Part shown: in pieces, positions 18,043 through 27,700 of the stretch
Position numbering within the stretch: the stretch's first letter is position 1
Layout of the letters: every line of letters begins with the position of its first letter
Virus record (IMG/VR): IMGVR_UViG_3300020442_000005
Span: 124,001 to 188,000 of that record
Origin: a virus
Length of the DNA stretch: 64,000 nucleotides
Reading direction: 5' to 3' (one strand)
Made by a program: the position numbers and the translations under genes
The notes under the pieces: generated by a model
Database searches by the model: none
What the model saw: the letters and a program-made list of their open reading frames with translations, nothing else
Told to the model about the DNA's origin: nothing

Positions 18043-21000
18043 ATGCTTATTAACATTAATGAAGTTGATAATTCAAGTCCAACAGTCGTTGAGACGTTTG
18101 CTGGAATTCCGGCTGCAATTATAGGCACTTCACAAACTGGTCCGGCTTTTGTACCGCAGCTAGTTAATTCAGAAGAGACCTTCATCGAAACGTTTGGAAA
18201 CATTTCTTCGGAACATTTTGGCTCTGTTGCTGTAAGAGCTTGGTACAGTGAAGCTCAAGCAAATGCCGGCTTAGTGTATCTTCGCGTTCTTGGCGTTGGT
18301 GACGGAAAAAAACGTACAACAAACAGCCGAGTAGCAAATGCTGGATTCGTGGTTGGTGCAAACAATGTTCGAACCGAAGCTGAAAAAGCGCTATATTCAT
18401 CAGTGACAGTTGGATCTTTACAAAACAACCCATACGCTAACGAAACAGCCGCTTCTGACGGCGGTGCCGAAGCAACAGTCGTGCTTGCAGATCCTGTCTC
18501 ACCAGATACCCATAACCAAACACTTATAGTCACCGTTGGCGGATCTGTAGTATTGACGATCACTACTGATGATGGTACGCCATATACGGCAACTCCAACA
18601 CTATCTGGTGCGACCCACACGCTCGGTATTGCCGGAACGCAAAACGCAACATCCATATTTGCTGCTTTGGCACACTTACTCAACCAGCTGGATGGTTTCT
18701 CAGCTACAGCAAACGGAGCAACAGATGTTACTGTAACTGCAGACGCCAAAGCGGATCTTACTAGCGATATAACGCTGACTGGTACATATATTTCTGGTGG
18801 ACATTTTAGTTCTACATCAACTCTAGGTCGCCGAGCTCGCGTCGCACCTGCAGCGCCTGGTCGAATGTATTTCTTATCAACAATCATGTCTCAGTCTGAT
18901 GGCTCAACCTATCTTACTGATGCGGGCCTTACGGGGTATCGCGATCCTATTTTAAGAGCCGTGCTTCTTGTAGCATCAGGTGTGCAATTACAAGTGTCTG
19001 GTTGGCGCCCTGGAGACTCTGGCGAACAAGACCTTTCAGGATCTTCTGTCGCTCAGGACTTCCTTAGTGGTAATCTTGGGCAAGATGCTGGTAACTGGAT
19101 TGGCGCGTCTAGAGGCAACGGTGCTGTACAGCTTATTCTAAACGGTCTTAAAGACGTTGATTCAAGAGTTATTAACTTTAATTTAGACCCAGATACTTCG
19201 GGTTATTTAGATGGTATTAATACAGAGCCAGATCGATTTGATGAACTTGGCCATTATTTATACGCTCACTACCCTGTACCTAGTGCATTGGCTATAGCAG
19301 CAACCGCTTCTCTTGGCCCTAATACCGCTCATGGATCAATTCACAGCTTTGTTCAAGGTGGAGAAACATACTACCATAATGTTCTTTTGACGACTGGATC
19401 TGCAGCTCGTAACACATATGGAGAAAGTGGATATAAACCAAATTACGAAGGCTGGGAAGATAGATTTTCTACACCGTTTACACCATGGGTCATTTCACAA
19501 CCGGTTGGTGGTGTTGAAACAAAGTTGTTTAGATTACATGCGTTAGACGACGGTCAAGGAACAGAAGATCAGTTCTTTGCTGAAATAAGTAACATTATTT
19601 ATCCGGCAGACTCAGCTGACTATGCTACTTTTGATTTAACTGTTCGCGGCTATGGCGACAACGTATTGAACACTGACACTACTCAGGCTAGCCCTACTGA
19701 TAACAACAGATTTATACAGAGCTACCAGGGTCTGTCTCTCGATCCAAATGCTGACAACTATATTGCAAGAGAAATTGGTGACTATCATCGTTATTACAAT
19801 TTCGATGTAAATACCAATGAACAGAAATTAGTGTTAGCTGGAATGTACGAAAATCAGAATCGTTACTTTAGGGTAGAGGTTACTGACGATGTTGCAAATG
19901 GTAAGATTTCAAAATCTCTTGTACCTTTCGGATTCCAAGGAATGCATCACTTAGTGACGTCTGGATCTAATGCGATGCTTTCGGACATCGAACTTGGACA
20001 TACTTGGAATAATGCTTATACTCACACAACCGCTCTCGAGGGCGCAAATGCAATCGGGATTCTTTCTGGCAACATGGCTGGAATAGGAATGGGTATGATT
20101 GTTCCTCCGGTTCCGTTGAGAACAAAAAATAAAAATGACGCAAATTCCACAACAGTTTATCCATGGGGAGTTCGTTTCGATCGCCCGGGCAAAGGATTCT
20201 TATATACCGATACGGGAGACTCGGTGGCAAAGAGTTTAACAGGAAACACGCAGGGATCTGTTGCGGATCAATACGTAAACAACTCGAACAATCTTTGGGC
20301 TTCTGGTAAAAATCTGGACTTAGTAAGACAACTAAATAAATTCTATCCATCCTATTCAACTTCTCCAATGTGGGTTGGAGATAACGCCGGCGTTGCAAAC
20401 TCTTCTGAAGGAGCTGTATTGGATTCAAATGAATTTAATAGAAACAAGTTTACTCTTGGAAGAGTCTATGTAGCAACAAAAACAGTCAATTCAGTCGTCC
20501 AACCTGATGATACAAGATGGCACCAGGCGCATTACATTCGTGACGGAGTCGATCCATCAACGGCTGGATTTAGATTTTTAAAAGCCACTGATCTTAAAGA
20601 AACATTTGCAACACAAAATTATACATCGTTCGTGCTGCCGTTTCAGGGTGGATTTGATGGTTTAAATATATTCAGTGATAACAAATACAAAATGAATCAT
20701 TGGGCTGCGCACTTTGAGCAAAAGAATTCAAGCACTCAAGGCGGATTACTAGGATCAACTGTTGCTGCGTATAGAAAGGGTATTGAAATCATTGCAGAAA
20801 AAACTGATGTTGATATCAATGCATTGGCAATTCCTGGACAGAGATCAACATTTATTACAGATCATGCTGCAAACAAAATGGAAGAGCGTTTTGATGCGAT
20901 TTACCTTATGGATATTGAACTTTGTGATCAATATGGAAACGGCGATGATCAGATAATGTTCGATGGTAATCCAGGAGAGAGTCTAGATGTTTCTAGGGTT

Positions 21001-21741
21001 GTCAATACGCAAAGAACAATCGAGAGATTTTCGGGTCGTGGATTAAGCAACTCTTTTGCAGCTGCATATTATCCAAACGTTTCATTGGCATTTCCTGAGC
21101 AAGGAGCTTTTGGAGGGCCTGGTCCTGTTAACTCATATGATCAGATGCCGCCTTCCATTGCAGCATTAGCGGCTTTTGCAAGAACTGATAGACTTGAAGG
21201 TGCATGGGGTACTCCTGCAGGATATGACAACGGTCGACCTTCTGCGATTACAAATACACAGACCCAACTAGTTGCAAGTGACACAAAAGAGTTATCTGTT
21301 AACTCAATCAACCCAATCGTTATTTATAACGATCAGGTAGCTCCTGTACTTTTGTCACCAACTGATCTCGGCGTACAGGGAACAGCAATTATTGCCGGCC
21401 AAAGAACGTTGTTAAATAAAAATTCTGCATTGTCCAGGCTTGATGTACGAAAGTTGATGGTCTATATCAGACGAAAAACTCGAGACATTGCTTACAACTA
21501 CATATTTGAACCGAACCAAAGCTCTGTTCTTACTAAATTCTCTCAGGAAGTTGAAAGCTTGCTAGAGACTTTGGCAACAGCTGGTGCAGTTCAGCAGTTT
21601 AGAGTTGTGATTGATGAAACAACGACTTCACAAGCTGACATAGAAAACAATACAGTTCGTGGTAAAGTTTTTGTTCAACCTTATAAGAGTACTGAAATAA
21701 TTGCAATAGATCTTAACATAAATAATACCGATCAGGCATAA
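18043..21741 (+). CDS. 18: Tail sheath protein, paralog B
   Basis: A 1232-residue paralog of the preceding gene. Shared landmarks are GIPAAIIGTSQTGPAF near the start, QGGFDGLNIF, IPGQRSTFITDHA, AWGTPAGYDNGR and the C-terminal GKVFVQPYKSTEIIAIDL. It carries an extra beta-rich insertion at about residues 140-270 (repeated VTVTADAK-like strands), probably a surface domain. Two full sheath genes could form a mixed sheath, or one could form a special ring. Ribosome binding site: AGGAGAAACTTA. Confidence 0.88.
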   Translation: MLININEVDNSSPTVVETFAGIPAAIIGTSQTGPAFVPQLVNSEETFIETFGNISSEHFGSVAVRAWYSEAQANAGLVYLRVLGVGDGKKRTTNSRVANAGFVVGANNVRTEAEKALYSSVTVGSLQNNPYANETAASDGGAEATVVLADPVSPDTHNQTLIVTVGGSVVLTITTDDGTPYTATPTLSGATHTLGIAGTQNATSIFAALAHLLNQLDGFSATANGATDVTVTADAKADLTSDITLTGTYISGGHFSSTSTLGRRARVAPAAPGRMYFLSTIMSQSDGSTYLTDAGLTGYRDPILRAVLLVASGVQLQVSGWRPGDSGEQDLSGSSVAQDFLSGNLGQDAGNWIGASRGNGAVQLILNGLKDVDSRVINFNLDPDTSGYLDGINTEPDRFDELGHYLYAHYPVPSALAIAATASLGPNTAHGSIHSFVQGGETYYHNVLLTTGSAARNTYGESGYKPNYEGWEDRFSTPFTPWVISQPVGGVETKLFRLHALDDGQGTEDQFFAEISNIIYPADSADYATFDLTVRGYGDNVLNTDTTQASPTDNNRFIQSYQGLSLDPNADNYIAREIGDYHRYYNFDVNTNEQKLVLAGMYENQNRYFRVEVTDDVANGKISKSLVPFGFQGMHHLVTSGSNAMLSDIELGHTWNNAYTHTTALEGANAIGILSGNMAGIGMGMIVPPVPLRTKNKNDANSTTVYPWGVRFDRPGKGFLYTDTGDSVAKSLTGNTQGSVADQYVNNSNNLWASGKNLDLVRQLNKFYPSYSTSPMWVGDNAGVANSSEGAVLDSNEFNRNKFTLGRVYVATKTVNSVVQPDDTRWHQAHYIRDGVDPSTAGFRFLKATDLKETFATQNYTSFVLPFQGGFDGLNIFSDNKYKMNHWAAHFEQKNSSTQGGLLGSTVAAYRKGIEIIAEKTDVDINALAIPGQRSTFITDHAANKMEERFDAIYLMDIELCDQYGNGDDQIMFDGNPGESLDVSRVVNTQRTIERFSGRGLSNSFAAAYYPNVSLAFPEQGAFGGPGPVNSYDQMPPSIAALAAFARTDRLEGAWGTPAGYDNGRPSAITNTQTQLVASDTKELSVNSINPIVIYNDQVAPVLLSPTDLGVQGTAIIAGQRTLLNKNSALSRLDVRKLMVYIRRKTRDIAYNYIFEPNQSSVLTKFSQEVESLLETLATAGAVQQFRVVIDETTTSQADIENNTVRGKVFVQPYKSTEIIAIDLNINNTDQA

Positions 21742-21775
21742 TTAGAAATATACCAAACACTTAGGAGAAAATCAA

Positions 21776-22264
21776 ATGGCTGAAACATTAGACGTCGCGA
21801 GCATGCTTCCCAGGAAGTTCGAGCCAAAATACAATAATAGATGGGTTTTTGCCCTCGAAGGAATAGACGCTTACCTTATAAAGTCTGCAAATAGACCTTC
21901 AATTTCAATTTCACCTGTCACTATTGACTATATCAATTCACAAAGACACGTTGCTGGAAAAGCAACTTTTGGTGATCTTTCTGTCACGCTTCATGATCCT
22001 ATCGCTCCATCTGGCGCACAACAGGTCATGGAATGGTGTCGGACACACTTTGAATCAGTTTCAGGTCGTGCCGGTTACGCAGATTTCTATAAGAGAGATG
22101 CTCAGCTTAAGCTTATCGATCCGATCGGTACCGTCATCGAACTATGGGACATGAAAGGATGTTTCTTGACATCTGCTGATTTTGGTGGTGTGAGCTATGG
22201 TGGTCAAGACCCAATGGAAATATCATTGAGTATGAAATTTGACAATTGTGTTTTACAATACTAA
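21776..22264 (+). CDS. 19: Tail tube protein, gp19-like
   Basis: A 162-residue protein, the same size as T4 gp19 (163), directly after the sheath genes. Family landmarks include PRKFEPKYNNRWVFALEG near the start, ANRPSISISPVTIDYINSQ, a VTLHDPIAPSGAQQVMEW segment, and the C-terminal YGGQDPMEISLSMKFDNC. It would polymerise as rings inside the sheath. Ribosome binding site: TAGGAGAAAATCAA. Confidence 0.93.
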   Translation: MAETLDVASMLPRKFEPKYNNRWVFALEGIDAYLIKSANRPSISISPVTIDYINSQRHVAGKATFGDLSVTLHDPIAPSGAQQVMEWCRTHFESVSGRAGYADFYKRDAQLKLIDPIGTVIELWDMKGCFLTSADFGGVSYGGQDPMEISLSMKFDNCVLQY

Positions 22265-22290
22265 TTTCCACTATTAATTTATACAATATA

Positions 22291-22323
22291 GGCATTCCTT
22301 GTATTATATATCAGGGAATGTCC
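22291..22323 (+). promoter_or_regulatory. Hairpin after the tube gene
   Basis: GGCATTCC (22291-22298) pairs with GGAATG-CC (22315-22323, one bulged T), giving 8 bp around a 16-nt AT-rich loop. No T tract follows, so it may be an mRNA processing or stability element rather than a terminator. Confidence 0.45.
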
Positions 22324-22355
22324 TATAGACATGTAAACATATTAGTGAGGAAATA

Positions 22356-23216
22356 ATGAGTCAAAGAAAAGGTAACGATGTATTTGCTGGCCAAGGCGCT
22401 GACGGCAAAATAGGTCAAGGTTGGCAGGGCGAATCGCATGATATTTTAAAGGACACTTTTGGCCTTACGATTCCAACTGAGTTAGCTCCGCTTCCGTCCA
22501 AGGGCATTGTGTATCCCGAAGGTCATCCATTGCATATGAAAGAAGCAATTGAGATACGTGCTATGACAGCGCGAGAAGAAGATATTCTAACAAACCGTGC
22601 ATACATCAAACAGAAATCTGTTATCAATGAATTGATTAGGTCTTGCCTTATTGACAAACGTATAAATCCAGAGGATATGATTGCCGGTGATAGAAATGCT
22701 GTCATGACATCTCTAAGAATTACAGGGTACGGTCCCGATTACAGCGTTGAAGTCGATTGTCCTAACTGTGGTGAGAGATCAAAGCAAGAGTTTGATCTTT
22801 CCGGCTTACCAATCAAAAATTTCAACGAGCCGCCAATCGCCGTTGGTTCGAACGCGTTCGAATTTGAATTGCCCATTACGAAAGCGACTGTTAGATTTAA
22901 ATACTTGAACGGACACGAAGAGAAAGAGATAAGCATCACTGAGGAAAGATTAAAGAAAAAAGGTATCAACCGGAAAAACTTGGTGACACAAAAGTATCAA
23001 TATCAATGCGTCGCAATTAACAACATTGAAGATAAAGTAAAGGTACAAAAGTTTTGTCAGAATATGCCGGCAAGAGATTCACTAGCTTTAAGAAAGTTTA
23101 TGGATTCGAACGAGCCTGGTATTGAAATGAAATCACACATGGTTTGCCCTCATTGTTACGAGGAGTCGGAGGTGCGCCTTCCTATTGGCGCAAGCTTTTT
23201 TTGGCCTGACGCATAA
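22356..23216 (+). CDS. 26: gp26-like baseplate/tail assembly protein with zinc ribbon
   Basis: A 286-residue protein related to the T4 gp26 baseplate family (LPSKGIVYPEGHPL, AMTAREEDILTNRAY, SVINELIRSCL near residues 46-110). Two CxxC pairs, CPNC at about 135-138 and CPHC at about 264-267, could form one zinc ribbon. It sits between tube and tape measure and overlaps the next frame. The last codons contain seven consecutive T, at which slippage could produce a fusion with the downstream gp51-like ORF. Confidence 0.75.
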   Translation: MSQRKGNDVFAGQGADGKIGQGWQGESHDILKDTFGLTIPTELAPLPSKGIVYPEGHPLHMKEAIEIRAMTAREEDILTNRAYIKQKSVINELIRSCLIDKRINPEDMIAGDRNAVMTSLRITGYGPDYSVEVDCPNCGERSKQEFDLSGLPIKNFNEPPIAVGSNAFEFELPITKATVRFKYLNGHEEKEISITEERLKKKGINRKNLVTQKYQYQCVAINNIEDKVKVQKFCQNMPARDSLALRKFMDSNEPGIEMKSHMVCPHCYEESEVRLPIGASFFWPDA

Positions 23217-23445
23217 CGATAAAGAAATATATTTAGAGCCGATATTTTATTTGGTTTATTATATGGGTATGACCTATGGAGAAGCATACAATCTGCCTAT
23301 ATGGAAAAGAAATTGGTATTTAGAGAGAGTAGTAACAGAGATTAAAAAAGCTAATGGTGATTCAAAGAATACCTCAAATGAGCATCGTGGATTATCAAAT
23401 AAATTGCGTCCAGCAGGACCGCAGAGAACAAAAAGATTTACATAA
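23185..23445 (+). CDS. gp51-like assembly factor in overlapping frame
   Basis: An ORF of 86 residues whose first 32 nt overlap the gp26-like gene in the +1 frame. The only upstream start is a TTG with no ribosome binding site; the likely protein body begins at HNDKEIYLEPIFYLVYYMGMTYGEAYNLP. In T4, gp51 acts with gp26 in hub assembly. Its location before the tape measure gene and its weak start suggest it may be made by frameshifting (+1 or -2) on the seven-T run at about 23196-23202, as in other tail assembly chaperone pairs. That route is inferred. Confidence 0.6.
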   Translation: MAQAFFGLTHNDKEIYLEPIFYLVYYMGMTYGEAYNLPIWKRNWYLERVVTEIKKANGDSKNTSNEHRGLSNKLRPAGPQRTKRFT

Positions 23446-23484
23446 TTGATTATTAACTAGTTTGGAGTAAACTAACTAATTTTG

Positions 23485-23565
23485 TTTCCGGGTGTTAGTG
23501 TAATAAAGCATTTAACAAAAATTATATCTAAAAGGCCTAAGGTGAACAACGCGTATACCCGGAAG
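23485..23565 (+). ncRNA. Long-stem structured element, not a tRNA
   Basis: TTTCCGGGTGT (23485-23495) pairs with ATACCCGGAAG (23555-23565), 11 bp including two G.U pairs, enclosing 59 nt with an internal AGGCCT palindrome. It lies in the 158-nt gap before the gene at 23604. At first it suggests a tRNA acceptor stem, but no anticodon arm or T arm can be drawn. It may be a leader or processing structure. Confidence 0.4.
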
Positions 23566-23603
23566 TCGCGTTTAGTAACCACTCTTTTTCTTGGCGGTAT
23601 ATC

Positions 23604-23891
23604 ATGAATAAAAATAACGAAGTGATCGAAGGGCTCGTGGTTTTGGAATATCTTAATATAGGCATAATGCCTTTCTATCCAGGTCAACCAGGTATAACAA
23701 CCGCCGACAGAAAGACTAAAAGAAAGTTTCGAAAAATGTGGCGAAAAGTTGCAACGCTATATAATTCAATCGAGTACTATTCTCTGTTAGAAGGCAAGAA
23801 ATATCCTTCCAAGTCTAAAATGTACAAAAGAAAAATGATTGTGCATACTTACATTACAACCCAAGTTAAAAAGAAATACGGTCTTTATTAA
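23604..23891 (+). CDS. Small basic hypothetical protein
   Basis: A 95-residue protein rich in Lys, Tyr and Arg, with a helical basic centre (DRKTKRKFRKMWRKVATLYN) and an aromatic C-terminus. The start has no clear ribosome binding site (GGCGGT only), so its translation may depend on the structured element upstream. I recognise no family. Confidence 0.5.
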   Translation: MNKNNEVIEGLVVLEYLNIGIMPFYPGQPGITTADRKTKRKFRKMWRKVATLYNSIEYYSLLEGKKYPSKSKMYKRKMIVHTYITTQVKKKYGLY

Positions 23892-23894
23892 TTT

Positions 23895-23922
23895 TGTAGT
23901 TTTCAAATTTTCTTACTATAAT
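23895..23922 (+). promoter_or_regulatory. Promoter, variant of the 22-bp spaced class
   Basis: TGTAGT at 23895 precedes a perfect TATAAT at 23917 by 22 bp. The overlapping reading TTGTAG, a 17-bp spacer and TATAAT also fits a bacterial sigma70 promoter. The predicted start is about 12 nt before the ATG at 23942. Confidence 0.6.
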
Positions 23923-23941
23923 GATATAGATAGGAGATTAT

Positions 23942-24175
23942 ATGAAGTACCAATGTAGATTTAAACCTGGTGATAGAATAGCTGTTTGGGTTACACACAG
24001 ACAAGATGTGTATGAGGGCGATTTCGGAACTGTTATTGAAACAATTCCACCTGTTACAAAAAACTCAAACGTTTGGCTAGTCACCGCAATTCTAGATACC
24101 GGAATAAAACTATCGGAATACCACGAAGGCGTATTTGTTCATGAACGAAATTACGATCCCAACATACCGTTCTAG
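23942..24175 (+). CDS. Small SH3/KOW-like protein (unknown)
   Basis: A 77-residue protein with GATAGGAGATT upstream. FKPGDRIAVWVTHRQDVYEGDFGTVIET looks like the opening strands and turn of a small KOW or SH3-type barrel (a conserved xPGDxVxV then GxxGTVxx pattern). It resembles the small proteins at 24184 and 55830 in layout. A nucleic-acid or protein adaptor role is possible; nothing more can be said. Confidence 0.55.
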   Translation: MKYQCRFKPGDRIAVWVTHRQDVYEGDFGTVIETIPPVTKNSNVWLVTAILDTGIKLSEYHEGVFVHERNYDPNIPF

Positions 24176-24183
24176 GAGTATCT

Positions 24184-24555
24184 ATGATTGATTCTATGGA
24201 AGCTTCCATCGATGATTGTTGTTACTACTTATTGCGCAATGAAAAGCGTCCTAGGTTTGGTACAATCGTCAGAGTAATAAAAAGGGAATCAGCTGTTGTT
24301 GTAGTCGATGCACACAGTGGCGGCACTTACGTAGTGTGGGAAAAAAATGCAGCCTGGGACGAGAAAGAATTAAAAGGGCAGAAATGGGAAAAGCCGCATA
24401 ATTATATTCGTGAAATACCTGAGGAGGAGCAAGATGAAAAAGAGCCTGCTAAAAGAGTCAGTAATGTTCGTGACGGGAAGAAGAAAACAACTAAACGTAA
24501 ACGGACCAAAAGAAAAGGTACAAGCGTTTCTAAACGTTCTAGTCGCAAGTCGTGA
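24184..24555 (+). CDS. Small barrel protein with basic tail (unknown)
   Basis: A 123-residue protein with TAGGAGTATCT upstream. Residues 20-60 (RPRFGTIVRVIKRESAVVVVDAHSGGTYVVW) form another short barrel-like pattern. The last 40 residues are an extremely basic tail of KKTTKRKRTKRK type. That tail overlaps the next gene by about 120 nt in another frame, so codon choice there is constrained by both proteins. Confidence 0.55.
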   Translation: MIDSMEASIDDCCYYLLRNEKRPRFGTIVRVIKRESAVVVVDAHSGGTYVVWEKNAAWDEKELKGQKWEKPHNYIREIPEEEQDEKEPAKRVSNVRDGKKKTTKRKRTKRKGTSVSKRSSRKS

Positions 24556-24676
24556 TCTGTATGAAGCATTACATCAGGAAAATATTACCTTGACAGAAAT
24601 AAAAGAGCTTTCCGCAAACAAGGATGAGCTAGCCAAAAGATATAAAGACCAAACAGGGAAAGTTTGGCCACTGTAA
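24434..24676 (+). CDS. Small hypothetical protein overlapping its neighbour
   Basis: An 80-residue protein. The ATG at 24434 follows a strong GAGGAGGAG ribosome binding site; an upstream in-frame ATG at 24410 lacks one. The protein looks helical (KEKVQAFLNVLVASRDLYEAL) with a C-terminal ELAKRYKDQTGKVWPL. Its first 122 nt overlap the end of the preceding gene in a different frame. Confidence 0.55.
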   Translation: MKKSLLKESVMFVTGRRKQLNVNGPKEKVQAFLNVLVASRDLYEALHQENITLTEIKELSANKDELAKRYKDQTGKVWPL

Positions 24677-24727
24677 ATTTTATGTTTTAAGATACTTATA
24701 CTATATTAAAGTTGGAGTATCTAACGT

Positions 24728-27700
24728 ATGGCACTTACACCCGAAGAATTAGAATCGCAGATAGCCCTGCAAGATAGATTAAACGAATCTATCGCACGTA
24801 ACGTTGAGTTGAAGAGACAACTCAATGAAACAACAGAGACCCAGTCTGAAGTGCAGGCTAATTTTTTTGCAGCTTTCGAGGAAGGCTCTGAAAAAACAAC
24901 GAAGGCTGCAAGTAGCCAGGAAGATTTAGCCGGCGCGCTTGATGAAGTTGCCAACAAACAAAAAGACGTTGGCGATTCTACTAGTTTTATGGACAAGGCA
25001 ATGATGTTTTTAAATAAAACGGTAATGTCTGCCAAAGCCGGCTTTCGAAGCCTTATGGGTGTTTTAAAGCCATTGTATAGTTTCATAACACTTAATCCTG
25101 TTTTTGAAATACTAGGTAACAATCTGCAAAATGTATCAGCCGCTCAAACCGGCGCATTTGAAGCCGCTCAGCAATTTAAAGAGACTCTTGGCACGTTGCC
25201 GGCTACGATTGATAAATTTAATAAATTTGTAGAGGCATCGGGAAGAACGATAGCCAAAACGGGAAGATCACTTTCATCGATTGCTGGTATTGAATATGGT
25301 GATATTACCAAAAAGTTTCTTGGGTATGCCAGTGAAATGGGTATCGGGTTTGATCACTTTGTTGATCATGCCAAAAACGCAGCTGGTGAAATAATATTAT
25401 TCAAGGAAGGTCTTCAAATGTCAATTGACACTTTAGAAGATTTGACTTTTAGATTTGGAGAAGACTCTTTTGGAGATTTTGCAAAACAAATAGTTGGAGG
25501 ATCGGACAAACTCGGACTAAGTCTACAAAACGTGTCAAAGAACTTTCAGGCGGGTATTAAGGACGCAAGCAACTTTGGATATATGACAAGAAAAGAATTA
25601 TCTGCAACCTCATTGTTTGCAACAAAGCTTGGCATGGAAATGTCTGAACTTACCTCGTTTGCTGACGGATTTGATACTTTTGAAGGTGCTGCTGAAAAAG
25701 TAGGAAAATTAAGTGCGGCCTTCGGTATTCAGCTCGATACCATGGATTTAGTGATGGAAGATAATCCTGCTAAAAAGCTGGATATGGTACGTGAGGCTCT
25801 CGAGAAAAGTGGACAATCGATCGAGAACATTCTTGGGGATCGAAGACAAGCTAAATATCTAGCGGACACTTTAAATTTACCTATCGAACAACTAGAAAAG
25901 CTTTCATCAATATCAACTGATGAATTTGGATTTTCTGACGCGTTTGATGCTGCAGCCGAATCTCAAGAAGAACTAACTGAAATGGACGCGTTAAAGACGA
26001 TATCAGACCAAATGCGCGAACTAAACAATGCATTGAATCCAATGCAAAATTCCGCAAAAACGTTTTTTGGCTCCTTCATACAGGGTTTCACAACCGCAGC
26101 TGAAAAAGGTGGTATATTTAAAGAACTGACAGTGGCATTCAAGGAACCTCTCGATAAGTTCTTTGCGGTTGGATCTAAGGTTTATAATCTTATTTCTGAC
26201 CTGTTTAAAGCAGGTGATGAAGCTGGCGAAGGTGCAGGTCCATTAAGAGGTATGGTTGAGCCGTTTTTTACATATTTTAATCAAATGTCAGACGTGGCTG
26301 ATAAACTGATAGGAGATGACGAGAATCCTGGTATTCTTACAAAAGTTTTCGACAATATTAAAGCATTTTTGAGTGGCGACGACGAAGCATTTAAAGATGG
26401 AAATATATTTACTATGCTGTTTGAGCCTTTCAAAGAGGTCGATAAACCAACAATATTTACTGAGGGTATTCAAAAGGGTCTAATAAGATTAGCTGAATTG
26501 ACAATGGATTCACTGGCGCAGGCTTTTAGGTTTGTGGGATCACAATCAGTATCTTGGGTTTCTTCGCTTATAGACCGATCGACGGATGATGTTGCAGGCG
26601 GAAAAGGCGGTACAGAATCTTCGTTTATGAAGTTTGGCAAAGAGATTTTTTCTTCTATAGGAGATATGTTTACCGATCTCATGGAAGCCGGAGCGGGACT
26701 ATCTGCATATCTGGTGGGAGGAACTTTTCAGGGAAAAACCATTCCATATGAAGAGTCACTTATTGGAAAAATGTTTGGCGATACCACTGAGACTTTAGAC
26801 GAAGGTTCGCCATTTCAAGATTTGCTAGGTAGCTTGCTTGGTGGATTAATGAAAATGTTTGGCGACTCACAGTTAGGAGACGCATTCCAGGCTGGAGGCA
26901 CGGATCTATCTTCAAAGTTTGATCTTTTAATACTCAAGTTAAAAGCTGGTTTTTATGTTGCTATGGAATCTTTAAGTAGAGAACTTGCAAGCTTTGGTGA
27001 AGACGGCCTAGCGCAATTCGGAGATGTTGGCGTCATGGATGAGTTAAATCCGTCTGTGATATTGTATAAATCACTTGCCAAATTGGGTACCTCCCCGGCA
27101 TCGAAAGGACTAACGGGAATGTTAGCTAGAAAAGGAGCCCAGGCACGAAAGGAATTAAAAAAGGCTTACGCAGAGATAGAAAACGCCCAATCTATGTTTG
27201 ACGTTCTTGGAGACAAAGGAAAGTCTGGATTTTTTGTTTTAGATCCTTCAAAAGAGGATCCAACAAAAACATTATCATTTAACATGATGGAAGGTCTGAA
27301 AGAGGGTGTCGATGCCGGTACGCCACTGGTAGTGGGTGCCATGGAAGAAGCAATGGAAAAAACCAACCAAGCAGGTAAAGACACAGCTGGAGTCAAATCA
27401 CCGTCCGTGATTTACGAAGAAATGGGTCGACATATGGCCGATGGATTGATTGCTGGTTTCTTCGGCGACGAAACATTAATTCAAGGATCGGGACCAAAAG
27501 GTTTTGTTCGAAGATTCGAACAAAGAATGATTCAAGTACAACAAGATATTGAGAAGCAATATCAGGATATAAGCAACTCTGCGGTCATAGCAATTGAACA
27601 AAAACTTGGTCGGGTAGGTGAGATATTATCTGGTGAAAAACCATTGTCAGTTGTTGTTGATAATAAAAAGCTTCAAATTGCAATTGCTCTAGACGTTAAG

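Noticed and set aside
18255-18887. Minus-strand ORF of 210 codons inside the second sheath gene
   Set aside because: The sense frame is clearly coding and conserved with the other sheath paralog; the antisense product is Val/Ser/Pro-rich without a family.
22291-22323. Terminator after the tail tube gene
   Set aside because: The hairpin has a bulge and no T tract, so it is listed only as a hairpin.
22847-22862. Perfect 16-bp palindrome TTCGAACGCGTTCGAA
   Set aside because: It lies inside the gp26-like coding sequence and is explained by codons for Ser-Asn-Ala-Phe-Glu; no sign of a regulatory role.
23485-23565. tRNA gene suggested by TTCCGGG/CCCGGAA acceptor-like pairing
   Set aside because: Pairing continues to 11 bp, and no anticodon stem-loop or T arm (GTTCRAN) can be drawn in the 59 nt between.
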